A DNA stretch of 64,000 bases from a bacterium. GTDB lineage: Bacteria > Gemmatimonadota > Gemmatimonadetes > Gemmatimonadales > Gemmatimonadaceae. The stretch lies in NCBI GenBank assembly GCA_027484025.1, contig JAIXTI010000207.1:1-64000 (forward strand), in the 5' to 3' direction. The stretch's first letter is position 1; each line of letters begins with the position of its first letter. The notes below the pieces were generated by a model, which saw nothing but the letters and a program-made list of their open reading frames with translations, was not told where the DNA came from and did not search any database. Made by a program: the position numbers and the translations under genes. This document shows positions 54,287 to 62,666 of the stretch, one piece after another.

Positions 54287-54465
54287 CGTGAATCGCCGGC
54301 CTGGTAACGCGTATCGACGTCGTTCCCCATGCGCTCACGTGTTTCCCCGCCGATGCGCTCAACGACGCGCTCGGCCACGTTCTTCACGTTTTTTTGTGCG
54401 TCCTTCCAGCCGTAGCCATAGCCGATGGCCACGCCGACGGCGAGCACGAAGATGAACTTGAACAT
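54283..54465 (-). CDS. Small membrane-anchored hypothetical protein
   Basis: 60 aa, MFKFIFVLAVGVAIGYGYGWKDAQKNVKNVAERVVERIGGE; ATGA overlap with zinc-ribbon gene. Confidence 0.65.
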   Translation of the reverse strand: MFKFIFVLAVGVAIGYGYGWKDAQKNVKNVAERVVERIGGETRERMGNDVDTRYQAGDSR

Positions 54466-54513
54466 GGGCGTCCCAAGGTGAGTCCCGGCGCTGGCGCCGG
54501 AGAACGAATCACC

Positions 54514-55140
54514 TCAAAGACGCACCGCCGAAGTCGACGGTAACGGCGCAGCTGGCACAAACCGTTCCGCCACGGGAAACGGTGAGAGCGGTTGCGAGCG
54601 AGTCTTGGGCCCCTGCGCCGCCATCCACTCCTCGAACGCCGAGGGAACGAGGCCCTCGGAGCTGTCCTGCACGGCGGCCGCGCGCGTCGCGAGGTGGTTG
54701 GCGTACTCGTTCTGCGGGTGCCCCGCGTGCCCCTTCACCCAGCACCATTGCGTCTCGTGCAGCACGATGGCGTCCACGGCCTCCTGCCACAGCTCGACGT
54801 TCTCGACCGCGCCGTCTTTGCGGCGCCAGCCGCGGGCCATCCACCCCTTCACCCAGCTCGTCATGCCATCGACGATGTAGCGCGAATCGGTGGTGAACTG
54901 CACGGAGAGCCGGTTCCCTTTGCGCGACATCGCCTTGTAGCTGTCGATCACCGATCGCAGCGCCATGCGGTTATTCGTGGTGTCCGGCTCCGACGCCCAC
55001 AAATCGAAGCGCGACAACGCGCCGTCGGGCTTGCGGAACTCGATCAGCGCGCCGAGCCCCCCCGGCGTTGCCCCACTCTTGCCGTTGCCGAGGCAGGACT
55101 CGTCGGCGTACACGGCCACGAGCGGGTAGCGCGCACTCAC
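54514..55140 (-). CDS. rnhA: Ribonuclease H
   Basis: VAVYADESCLGNGKSGATPGGLGALIEF, NNRMALRSVIDSYKAM, TTDSRYIVDGMTSWVKGWMARGWRRKDGAVENVELWQE, WCWVKGHAGHPQNEYANHLAT. Confidence 0.92.
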   Translation of the reverse strand: MSARYPLVAVYADESCLGNGKSGATPGGLGALIEFRKPDGALSRFDLWASEPDTTNNRMALRSVIDSYKAMSRKGNRLSVQFTTDSRYIVDGMTSWVKGWMARGWRRKDGAVENVELWQEAVDAIVLHETQWCWVKGHAGHPQNEYANHLATRAAAVQDSSEGLVPSAFEEWMAAQGPKTRSQPLSPFPVAERFVPAAPLPSTSAVRL

Positions 55141-55352
55141 CGCACGGCCTCGATCGAGTCGATTTCGTCGATGACGAGCTCCAGTCGGGCCCCCGTGCTC
55201 GGGTGGCGCGCCACGATGACCTCCCGGCCGCTCTCCACTCGCAGGCGCTCGGGAATGACGGCGTATTCGGAGCCGCGACGCATGACCGTAATGCGCGCGC
55301 CATCGATGATGGCCCGTTCGAGGAGATCGTACTGGGCGGTGGTCGGTTGCAT
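55137..55352 (-). CDS. Hypothetical 71-aa protein
   Basis: MQPTTAQYDLLERAIIDGARITVMRRGSEYAVIPERLRVE; GTGA overlap with rnhA start. Confidence 0.6.
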   Translation of the reverse strand: MQPTTAQYDLLERAIIDGARITVMRRGSEYAVIPERLRVESGREVIVARHPSTGARLELVIDEIDSIEAVR

Positions 55353-56515
55353 CAGGTGGTGCCAAGAGGAAACGTCAGGAGCAGCGATTCGAGGATATCT
55401 GCTGCCTGCGTAATCTGTGCTACTTCCACCCATTCAGTGGCCGAGTGTGCGCGGGCAATGTCGCCGGGGCCAAAGCAGAGCGCAGGAATGCCGGCGGCGG
55501 CAAAGAGCGCGGCATCGGTCCAGCAGAACAGACCTTCGACATCGCCGGCAACGCCGTGCGTGAGGCACGCGTCACGCAACGCGAGCACGAGCGGGTGCCC
55601 CTCGTCGAGATCGAGCGGCGGTTGTGCACCGCCCATGGTACAGATGGCGCTGAACTGCGCGTCCTGTGCGGCAAGCACGTCGATGATCGACTGAATTTCC
55701 GCGGCCACCATCGCGGCGCTTTCGCCCGGCAACGTCCGCCGTTCGAGTCGCACGAGTGATTGATCGGCGTACGTCGACCATCCCGTGCCGCCCTGCACGA
55801 GCGGCGCGTGCACACTCGCGCGTCCCAGCAACGGGTGGGTACGCGTGGCCAGCACGCGCTGCTCGAACGCGTCGAGGGCCGTGAGGAATCGCGCGGCCAT
55901 TCGGTTGGCATCGATGCCGACATCGTACCGACTGCCATGCGCGGCACGTCCTTGTACCAGCACTTCGAGCCACGCAAAGCCCTTGTGCGCCGGCACCACC
56001 GCCAGTCGCGTGGGTTCGGTAATGATGGCGCCGACCGCCGAAAGCCCGTCGGCGAGCAGCGCCTTGGTGCCAATGCTGGCAAACTCTTCGTCGCACACCG
56101 CCGCAATGATCACTTCGCGCTGCAGTGCACCGCTCGCCGCCGCACGCGCCGCCGCCACGCACATGGCCGCGATCCCCGCCTTCATGTCGGTGGCGCCGCG
56201 CGCGTACAGGTTGCCATCGCGCGTAAGTGGCGTGAACGGCTCGTGCGTCATGCCGTCGACCCCCACGACATCGAGATGCCCGTTGAGCACCAGCGGCGAC
56301 ACGCCCATCGGGCCAATGCGCGCCACGACATTGCTGCGATTGGGCTCGACATCGACGAGCTGTGTCGAGAATCCCCATCCCTCGAGCACCGACGCCAGAA
56401 ACTCCGCGCACGCACGCTCCGCGGGCGCCCCCGGCACGAGGCTCGGGTTGCGCGAGTCGATAGCGACAAGCGCTTCGGTCAGCGCGACGGGATCAAACGG
56501 GAACGTAGAAGTCAC
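55352..56515 (-). CDS. M20 family peptidase (ArgE/DapE-like)
   Basis: LVLNGHLDVVGVDGMTHEPF, YARGATDMKAGIAAMCVAA, CDEEFASIGTKALL, ALCFGPGDIARAHSATEWVEV. Confidence 0.92.
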   Translation of the reverse strand: MTSTFPFDPVALTEALVAIDSRNPSLVPGAPAERACAEFLASVLEGWGFSTQLVDVEPNRSNVVARIGPMGVSPLVLNGHLDVVGVDGMTHEPFTPLTRDGNLYARGATDMKAGIAAMCVAAARAAASGALQREVIIAAVCDEEFASIGTKALLADGLSAVGAIITEPTRLAVVPAHKGFAWLEVLVQGRAAHGSRYDVGIDANRMAARFLTALDAFEQRVLATRTHPLLGRASVHAPLVQGGTGWSTYADQSLVRLERRTLPGESAAMVAAEIQSIIDVLAAQDAQFSAICTMGGAQPPLDLDEGHPLVLALRDACLTHGVAGDVEGLFCWTDAALFAAAGIPALCFGPGDIARAHSATEWVEVAQITQAADILESLLLTFPLGTT

Positions 56516-56524
56516 ACAGGCAGT

Positions 56525-57469
56525 CTAGCGAGCCGTGACCGTCCGTACGAGGACCCCATCACGCGCAATGCGCCACGGCAGCACCTCGCCGAGTGCACCG
56601 GCGGCGAGAGCGACCGCCGCTTGACGGGACACCGGACTGATCGCCAACACACACCCGCCACCGCTGGCTCCGAGCGCCTTGAATCCGGTGGCGCCCGCCG
56701 CACGCACCGCCGCTTCGATGGCGTCGATGCGCGAGGTGCTGATGCCGGGGTGCAGCGACCGCTGGTGCACCCAATGCTCATCCACGAGCTCGGCCAGCTC
56801 CGACACATTTCCCGCGTGCAGCGACTCGGCCATGCTGCGGGCCAGTTGCCCCATACGATCGAGGGCGTGCACGACGCGCGGCACGCGATCGCGATAGGCG
56901 TCGAGCACGGCGGTGATGGTCTGCGCGGAGATGCGTGATTCGCCGGTATAGATGACCGTGAGGCGCGCTTCGAGCGCCGCGATAGCGGCTGGCGTCAGCG
57001 CAATGGGCGTCGCGGTCCGGCGCTGCGTGAGCGTGAGGGCGAGCGCGCCGCCGTAGGCCGCGGCAAAGTGGTCCTGAAAGCCGCCCGCCACGCCGAGTTC
57101 GTCGACTTCGGTGGCGCGGCTCCGCTCGGCGAGTTCATGTGGGGTGCATGGCTGCTGCGCCGCTGCCGCCAGCGCCGCCTGCAGCGCGACGCCGACCGCC
57201 GATGAACCGCCAAGTCCCGCGCCCATCGGGAAGTCGCTGGAGACGACGACGCGGGCGCCCGTAATGCCGGCCCGACGGAGTGCGGCGACCACGAGCGGGT
57301 CGGGCGTGTCGCCAACCGAGGATTCGTCGGGGGTGAGCTCGAGCTGTACCGTCGCCCGTCGTTCGATGGCCAGGTTACAAACAAACCCGCCTCGCTCTTC
57401 GGGGAAGGGAGGGACATCTGTCCACCCTCCGCCGAAGTCGAGGCGGGTTGGCGCCGACGCGACGATCAC
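56525..57469 (-). CDS. GHMP-family sugar kinase (heptose/galacto-kinase-like)
   Basis: IVASAPTRLDFGGGWTDVPPFPEERGGFVCNLAI, DFPMGAGLGGSSAVGVALQAALA, GFKALGASGGGCVLAI. Confidence 0.88.
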   Translation of the reverse strand: MIVASAPTRLDFGGGWTDVPPFPEERGGFVCNLAIERRATVQLELTPDESSVGDTPDPLVVAALRRAGITGARVVVSSDFPMGAGLGGSSAVGVALQAALAAAAQQPCTPHELAERSRATEVDELGVAGGFQDHFAAAYGGALALTLTQRRTATPIALTPAAIAALEARLTVIYTGESRISAQTITAVLDAYRDRVPRVVHALDRMGQLARSMAESLHAGNVSELAELVDEHWVHQRSLHPGISTSRIDAIEAAVRAAGATGFKALGASGGGCVLAISPVSRQAAVALAAGALGEVLPWRIARDGVLVRTVTAR

Positions 57470-57475
57470 GTCGGC

Positions 57476-58321
57476 TTACTTCTTCTTGGCGGGCGCCTTT
57501 TTGGCCGGAGCCTTTGCCGGGGCCTTCGCAGGTGCCTTGGCCGGCGCCTTTGCGGGGGCCTTGGCGGCCGGCTTTGCCGGCGCCTTTGCCGCGGGGGCCG
57601 CCTTGGCAGCGGGCTTGGCGGCCGGAGCCGGCGCAGCCTTGGCGGGCGCCTTCGCCGGTGCCGGAGCAGCCGCCTTGGCCGGAGCCTTCGCGACCGGAGC
57701 GGCTTCCTTCTTGGCCGGCGCCGCCTTGGCGGCTGGCTTGGCCTCGACCTTGGGTTCCGGCTTCGCCTCGACCTTCGGTTCAACCTTCGGCTTCGGCGCC
57801 GGCTTGGGCGGAAGCGGAGCGAACGTCACCTTGTCCGACGGCTTCTGCGGTTCGATGCGCATGGCCGCACGGGCCTCGAGCGCGGCTTCCGCGGCGGCGG
57901 CCGGCGCCTGAACCGCCTTTGGCATCTGGCCCAGCGGTACCGGCTTGGGCGGCGCGGCCTTGGGCTGCGGCGTGGGTAGCGAGCCGTGCTTGGCGATGTA
58001 CGCGGCTTCGGCCTGGGCGATCAGCGTGTCGGCCTCGTCCTGGTTCATCTGGCCGCGACGCACCATGTAGTTGATGAGATCGCGCGCGCTTTCGATGACG
58101 AAGCTGCTCAGTCCAGCGGCGGCTCCGACCACGTCGCGCATGGCGCCGGCCATCCGGCTCCCCGCTTCGAGGCTGATCTCGTGCGCCCGCTGCGCCATCT
58201 CGGCGGCGGTGTCGCGGGCGTCGGCGGCACGGTGTCCGGGGCCGCGGCGCGGCGCTGGAGCAGATGCCGGCGCGTCGCCTTCCGCGAGGGTTTCGTCGTC
58301 AGCCTGGGGCAAATCGGCCAT
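57476..58321 (-). CDS. Phasin-/histone H1-like protein with Lys/Ala/Pro repeat tail
   Basis: N-terminal helical SFVIESARDLINYMVRRGQMNQDEADTLIAQAEAAYIAKHG; C-terminal KAPAKAPAKAPAKAPAKAPAKKAPAKKK. Confidence 0.85.
   Translation of the reverse strand: MADLPQADDETLAEGDAPASAPAPRRGPGHRAADARDTAAEMAQRAHEISLEAGSRMAGAMRDVVGAAAGLSSFVIESARDLINYMVRRGQMNQDEADTLIAQAEAAYIAKHGSLPTPQPKAAPPKPVPLGQMPKAVQAPAAAAEAALEARAAMRIEPQKPSDKVTFAPLPPKPAPKPKVEPKVEAKPEPKVEAKPAAKAAPAKKEAAPVAKAPAKAAAPAPAKAPAKAAPAPAAKPAAKAAPAAKAPAKPAAKAPAKAPAKAPAKAPAKAPAKKAPAKKK
57480..57790 (-). repeat. Low-complexity coding repeat (APAK/PAAK/EPKVEAK units)
   Basis: Recurrent gcctttgccggggccttcgcaggtgccttggccgg-type units encoding the basic tail. 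Confidence 0.8.
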
Positions 58322-58434
58322 AGGTGGAGCGCACTCCTTCCGCCATACATGGGGGTCGAGGTGGTCGCTTCACGGAATTCGGAGGAGGTGTTGCTGGTTC
58401 CGCCGAGTGGTCCGCGTCCACCGGATCGCGGGTA

Positions 58435-58462
58435 ACTATATGATTTTCAGTGATCTATGCAA
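58435..58462 (-). promoter_or_regulatory. Candidate sigma-70 promoter for the phasin-like gene
   Basis: Minus strand TTGCAT-N16-TATAGT, upstream of the start at 58321. Confidence 0.5.
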
Positions 58463-58480
58463 GGCGTAGGACGTGCTTTG

Positions 58481-58501
58481 TGAGCGATACGCTCATATAA
58501 T
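58481..58501 (+). promoter_or_regulatory. Candidate -10 with overlapping operator palindrome for the CoA-transferase gene
   Basis: Perfect TATAAT at 58496-58501 directly after TGAGCG-ata-CGCTCA (58481-58495). Confidence 0.5.
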
Positions 58502-58609
58502 TGCGGGGCGGGGGGTGGCGCGCAAAAGCTCGAACACCGCGCAAACGCGCCTGCTGGCGGCCCGAATCGCCATAAACTGTTGTCTCCAATAAACCAGTAA
58601 CAGGTCATC

Positions 58610-59755
58610 ATGGCGGCACTCCCACTTTCCGGCGTGAAGGTCCTCGATCTCTCCCGCGTGCTTGCCGGACCGCTCTGTTCCATGATGCTCGGCGATCTCG
58701 GCGCCTCCGTCATCAAGGTCGAACGCCCAAAAACCGGCGACGATACCCGCGGCTGGGGCCCCCCGTTTCACCAAAACGGTCAATCTGCCTACTTCCTCAG
58801 CGCCAACCGCAACAAGCTGTCGCTCGCCGCCAACTTCACCGATCCGACCGATCGCGCCCTGCTCCTCGACTTGATCGGCGAGGCCGATGTCGTGATCGAG
58901 AACTTCCTCCCGGGAGCACTCGCTCGAAACGGCATCGATAGTGATGCGTTACTGGCGCATAATCCGCAGCTCATCTGGTGCTCCATCTCCGGGTTCGGAC
59001 CGGACAGCCAGCGCCCGGGCTACGATTTTGTCGTACAGGCCGAAGCGGGGTGGATGGCGATCACCGGCGACCCCCTCGGCGATCCCATGAAGGTCGGCGT
59101 CGCCATGGTCGACGTCACCACCGGGAAAGACGCCACCATCGGCATTCTGGCCGCGCTCACGGCCCGCGAGCGGGCAGGGGACGCGGGCCTCCCGGTCCAG
59201 TCCCGGCGCGTCCACGTCTCGCTCCATACCAGCGCACTGGCCGCACTGGTCAATGTCGTTCAGAACAGCCTCGTGAGCGGCCGAGAGGCCTCCCGATGGG
59301 GCAATGCGCACGCCAACCTCGTGCCGTATCAGCTGTTCAAAACGGCCGACCGCCCCATCGTCATCGCGGTGGGAGCCGACAGCCAATGGCCCCCCGCCAT
59401 GCACGCCATCGGGCTACCGGCGCTCGCCGCCGACCCGGCGCTCCACACCAACGCCGGCCGACTCGCCCACCGCGAACGCACCGTGGCCGCGATCGCCGCG
59501 CAGTTGGCCACCGGGCCCGCCAACCAGTGGCTCGACGCGCTCAACGCCGCCGGCATTCCATGCGGTGTCGTGAAAACCGTGAAAGAGGCGGTCGATGGCG
59601 CGCTGGAAAGCGCGCAGCTCAGCGTTACCGACGCGGCACGGATGGGCTTGCCACCGCTGTGGGCCGGCACCATTCGGTACGAGCCGCCGCAATGTGGCGA
59701 GCACAGCGTTACGGTGCGGGAAAAACGGTGGCGTTCATTCGAGAATCCCGCGTGA
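58610..59755 (+). CDS. CaiB/BaiF-type (family III) CoA transferase
   Basis: LSGVKVLDLSRVLAGPLCSMMLGDLGASVIKVERPKTGDDTRGWGPPF; SISGFGPDSQRPGYDFVVQAEAGWM. Confidence 0.95.
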   Translation: MAALPLSGVKVLDLSRVLAGPLCSMMLGDLGASVIKVERPKTGDDTRGWGPPFHQNGQSAYFLSANRNKLSLAANFTDPTDRALLLDLIGEADVVIENFLPGALARNGIDSDALLAHNPQLIWCSISGFGPDSQRPGYDFVVQAEAGWMAITGDPLGDPMKVGVAMVDVTTGKDATIGILAALTARERAGDAGLPVQSRRVHVSLHTSALAALVNVVQNSLVSGREASRWGNAHANLVPYQLFKTADRPIVIAVGADSQWPPAMHAIGLPALAADPALHTNAGRLAHRERTVAAIAAQLATGPANQWLDALNAAGIPCGVVKTVKEAVDGALESAQLSVTDAARMGLPPLWAGTIRYEPPQCGEHSVTVREKRWRSFENPA

Positions 59756-59916
59756 CTCGCCGCACAAAATCTGTGATATCGCTGTGACCTCAACGTTGCC
59801 TCGTCGTCTTTCCGGCAAGAAGTTCAGCAGGCGTTGGGATCGGCGGAACGCAAGTTCCTGGTCGAGGTTGTGCTGGAGGGCTGTCAGGCCCGTCAGATCG
59901 GCGTTATCCTAACGCC

Positions 59917-60483
59917 GTGACTATGACGGAATCCGAAATCCCACCAAACGACGTCGATAACGATCAAGACGTCATCTCCCGCGTCCTTGCGGGAGACCGT
60001 GATTCGTTCGCGTTGCTGATCGGCCGCTACAGTGATCCGCTGTATCGGCATGCGCTCGGCATGACGGGTAGTCCCGACGTCGCCGAAGACATTCTGCAGA
60101 CATCGTTCATCAAGGCCTATCACCATCTCGGTGAAGTCCGCGGTCGATTCGATGCCTGGCTCTTCCGGATCGTTGCAAACGGGTGCAAGGACTGGCTGAA
60201 GAACATTCGGCGCACGCACCTGAGCTACGACGAAGACGATCAGCCCTCTGGCTTCGCGAGCCCCGATGAGGACCTCGACCGCACGGAACTGCGGCAGGAC
60301 CTCGATTCCGCACTCTCGCAGCTGGCGCCATCCCTCCGGGAGGCCTTCATCATGAAACATGTTGAAGGTCGTTCCTACGAAGAAATGGCGGACCTCCTGG
60401 GTACCACTGTTGGCGCACTGAAGATGCGCGTGCATCGGGCACGCGAAGCTCTTCAGGCCCTGCTCGAGGAGAAATACGCGTGA
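59917..60483 (+). CDS. ECF-type RNA polymerase sigma factor
   Basis: AEDILQTSFIKAYHHLGEVRGRFDAWLFRIVANGCKDWLK (region 2), LREAFIMKHVEGRSYEEMADLLGTTVGALKMRVHRAREAL (region 4). Confidence 0.95.
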   Translation: MTMTESEIPPNDVDNDQDVISRVLAGDRDSFALLIGRYSDPLYRHALGMTGSPDVAEDILQTSFIKAYHHLGEVRGRFDAWLFRIVANGCKDWLKNIRRTHLSYDEDDQPSGFASPDEDLDRTELRQDLDSALSQLAPSLREAFIMKHVEGRSYEEMADLLGTTVGALKMRVHRAREALQALLEEKYA

Positions 60484-60833
60484 TGCTCGACCGACACGAA
60501 TCGCACGACAATCTGAATCCGAAGGCTCGCGACTCTCGCGACGCCGCGGTGTCTGCCGAGCGCCCCATGGCGGACCGCGAAGTGCCCCTCCCGGGTGTTT
60601 CCGCGGCCGACGCGACGACGGCTGACGTGATTCAGATGTGGCTCGACGGCGACGCAACGGAAGCCGTTGCCCGTCAGGAAAACAACACCGCTGTGGAATT
60701 CTGGATGCGCGTCGGCACCGACGTGGAGCCGATGCGCCACGCCAAGGCCCCCGCTCACCTCATGGCCAACATCATGGCGGCCATTCCGGTGAAGGAACCC
60801 TCGGCCATCAAGCAGGCGCCGCTCGCGGATTGA
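60483..60833 (+). CDS. Small hypothetical protein coupled to the sigma factor
   Basis: ATG overlaps the end of the sigma-factor stop; 116 aa, no TM and no HxxxCxxC zinc motif. Confidence 0.75.
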   Translation: MLDRHESHDNLNPKARDSRDAAVSAERPMADREVPLPGVSAADATTADVIQMWLDGDATEAVARQENNTAVEFWMRVGTDVEPMRHAKAPAHLMANIMAAIPVKEPSAIKQAPLAD

Positions 60834-60855
60834 GCGATCGCTCGTGATGCAACGA

Positions 60856-60887
60856 AAAACGCCGCCGGAGTAATCCGGCGGCGTTTT
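60856..60887. terminator. Strong bidirectional terminator hairpin
   Basis: aaaacgccgccgga-gtaa-tccggcggcgtttt between convergent genes. Confidence 0.9.
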
Positions 60888-60897
60888 CGTTTACGGT

Positions 60898-62310
60898 TTA
60901 CATGTGGATCGCGCGACCCAGCGCACTCAGCGCCGCTTCCTTCACCGTTTCGCTCAGCGTCGGGTGCGAGTGCACCGTGATCGCGATGTCTTCGGCGCTG
61001 CCGCGATACTCCATCGCGAGCACGACCTGCGCAAGGTTGTCGGCCACGTTGGGCCCGATCATGTGGCACCCAAGAATTTCGTCGGTGTCCTTGTCCACCA
61101 CGAACTTCACGAAGCCCGACGTTTCCCCCATCGTGCGCGCGCGACCGTTGGCACTGAACGGGAACTTGCCCACGCGGTACGCGCGTCCGCTCGCTTTCAC
61201 TTCCTGCTCCGTGAGCCCGACGGTGGCGATCTCGGGCCACGTGTACACGACGCCGGGCATGGTGCGGTAGTGCATGTGCACCGGCTTGCCGGCAATCACC
61301 TCGGCGGCAATGGTGCCTTCTTCTTCCGCCTTGTGCGCGAGCAGCTTGCCCCCCACCAGGTCGCCAATGGCATACACGCCGGGAAGGTTGGTGCGCATCT
61401 GGTTATCCACCAGCACTTCGCCACGCTGACCCATCGCGAGGCCGAGCGCCGCAGCGTCGACGCCCGCGAGTGACGGCTTGCGCCCCACGGACACGAGCAC
61501 GTAATCGCCCTCGATGCTCGATGCGGCGCCGTCCTTCTCCACGTGAATCGTGACGCCGTCGGCGCGCACGTCGGCGCCGGTCACCTTGGTGCCGGTGTGA
61601 ATCTCGAGCCCCTGCTTCCGGAAGGTGCGATCGGCTTCCTTCACGATGTCGTCATCGTTGCCGGGGAGAATGGTGGGCGCATACTCCACCACGGTCACCT
61701 TGGCCCCGAGGCGACGCCACACCGAGCCCAGCTCGAGCCCGATCACGCCGCCGCCCACCACGATGAGATGCTTGGGCACCTCGGGGATCTGCAGCGCGCC
61801 GACGTTCGAAAGCACGCGCTGCTCGTCGAACTTGAGGAAGGGCAGCTGCACCGGGACCGAGCCCGTCGCGAGAATGACCGACTTCCCCTGCCATGCGGTC
61901 ACGGTGCCGTCGGTGCCCTGCACCTCGACGACGTTCCCCGCCTTGAGCGTACCGAAGCCCTTGGCCCAGGTGACCTTGTTCTTCTTGAAGAGGAACTCGA
62001 TGCCCTTGGTGTTCTGCGCGACAACATCCGTCTTGCGCGCCATCATGGCCGGCAGGTCGATGGAGGCGCCATCGAGTTTGATGCCATGTTCGGCCGCGTG
62101 CAGCCGAAGCCACTCGTAATGCTCGGAGCTGTGCAGCAGCGCCTTGGAGGGGATGCACCCCACGCTCACGCAGGTGCCGCCGAGGGTCTTGTCGGCTTCG
62201 ACGCAGGTAACCGTGAGGCCAAGCTGCGCAGCGCGGATGGAGGCGACGTAGCCGCCGGGGCCACCGCCGAGGACCACCACGTCGGCGGTCTGGATATTGG
62301 GGGAGGTCAT
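60898..62310 (-). CDS. lpdA: Dihydrolipoyl dehydrogenase
   Basis: VVVLGGGPGGYVASIRAAQLG, LGGTCVSVGCIPSKALLH, VYAIGDLVGGKLLAHKAEEEG; start moved to MTSPNIQTADV. Confidence 0.96.
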   Translation of the reverse strand: MTSPNIQTADVVVLGGGPGGYVASIRAAQLGLTVTCVEADKTLGGTCVSVGCIPSKALLHSSEHYEWLRLHAAEHGIKLDGASIDLPAMMARKTDVVAQNTKGIEFLFKKNKVTWAKGFGTLKAGNVVEVQGTDGTVTAWQGKSVILATGSVPVQLPFLKFDEQRVLSNVGALQIPEVPKHLIVVGGGVIGLELGSVWRRLGAKVTVVEYAPTILPGNDDDIVKEADRTFRKQGLEIHTGTKVTGADVRADGVTIHVEKDGAASSIEGDYVLVSVGRKPSLAGVDAAALGLAMGQRGEVLVDNQMRTNLPGVYAIGDLVGGKLLAHKAEEEGTIAAEVIAGKPVHMHYRTMPGVVYTWPEIATVGLTEQEVKASGRAYRVGKFPFSANGRARTMGETSGFVKFVVDKDTDEILGCHMIGPNVADNLAQVVLAMEYRGSAEDIAITVHSHPTLSETVKEAALSALGRAIHM

Positions 62311-62591
62311 GGGGCGGAAATTAATGGGGGGGCAGTGGTGTCGCAGGTGCAGCGATGAGGGTAACCGTTGAAGAGCGAATTGGCGGAACTTGAGTCGCGC
62401 GGTTTTCCTGTTACCCGGGCTCTCGTTACGCGTCCTACACTTGACGGCACGAATCTCGCTGTTACCAATCCTATCGTTGGCTGCGGCCCCAACCTTCGCG
62501 TTGAAAACGTTAGTCAACGAAGCCCGACGTCCCGGCGGAAACGCTTAGGGGCGTCGTGGTGCATCTGGGGGTGCTGAACTCCAAAACTCAA

Positions 62592-62643
62592 AACCCGAAC
62601 CCACCACCCGGAACTGATCAGTTCCGGGTCATGAGTTCGGGTT
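62592..62643. repeat. Nested hairpin containing the 24-nt palindrome ACCCGGAACTGATCAGTTCCGGGT
   Basis: Core 62606-62629 identical to 24371-24394 plus flanks; outer stem aacccgaac / gttcgggtt. Sits just 3' of sucB on the minus strand. Confidence 0.85.
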
Positions 62644-62666
62644 TCGCGTTTCGGGGCAAACCCCGC

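Noticed and set aside
57480-57790. Possible intergenic tandem repeat
   Set aside because: It is the coding repeat for the KAPAK tail in an intact reading frame.
62311-62591. Long gap between sucB and lpdA with recurring gttac/gtaac words as possible regulatory repeats
   Set aside because: Words are too short and irregularly spaced to support a defined element without computation.
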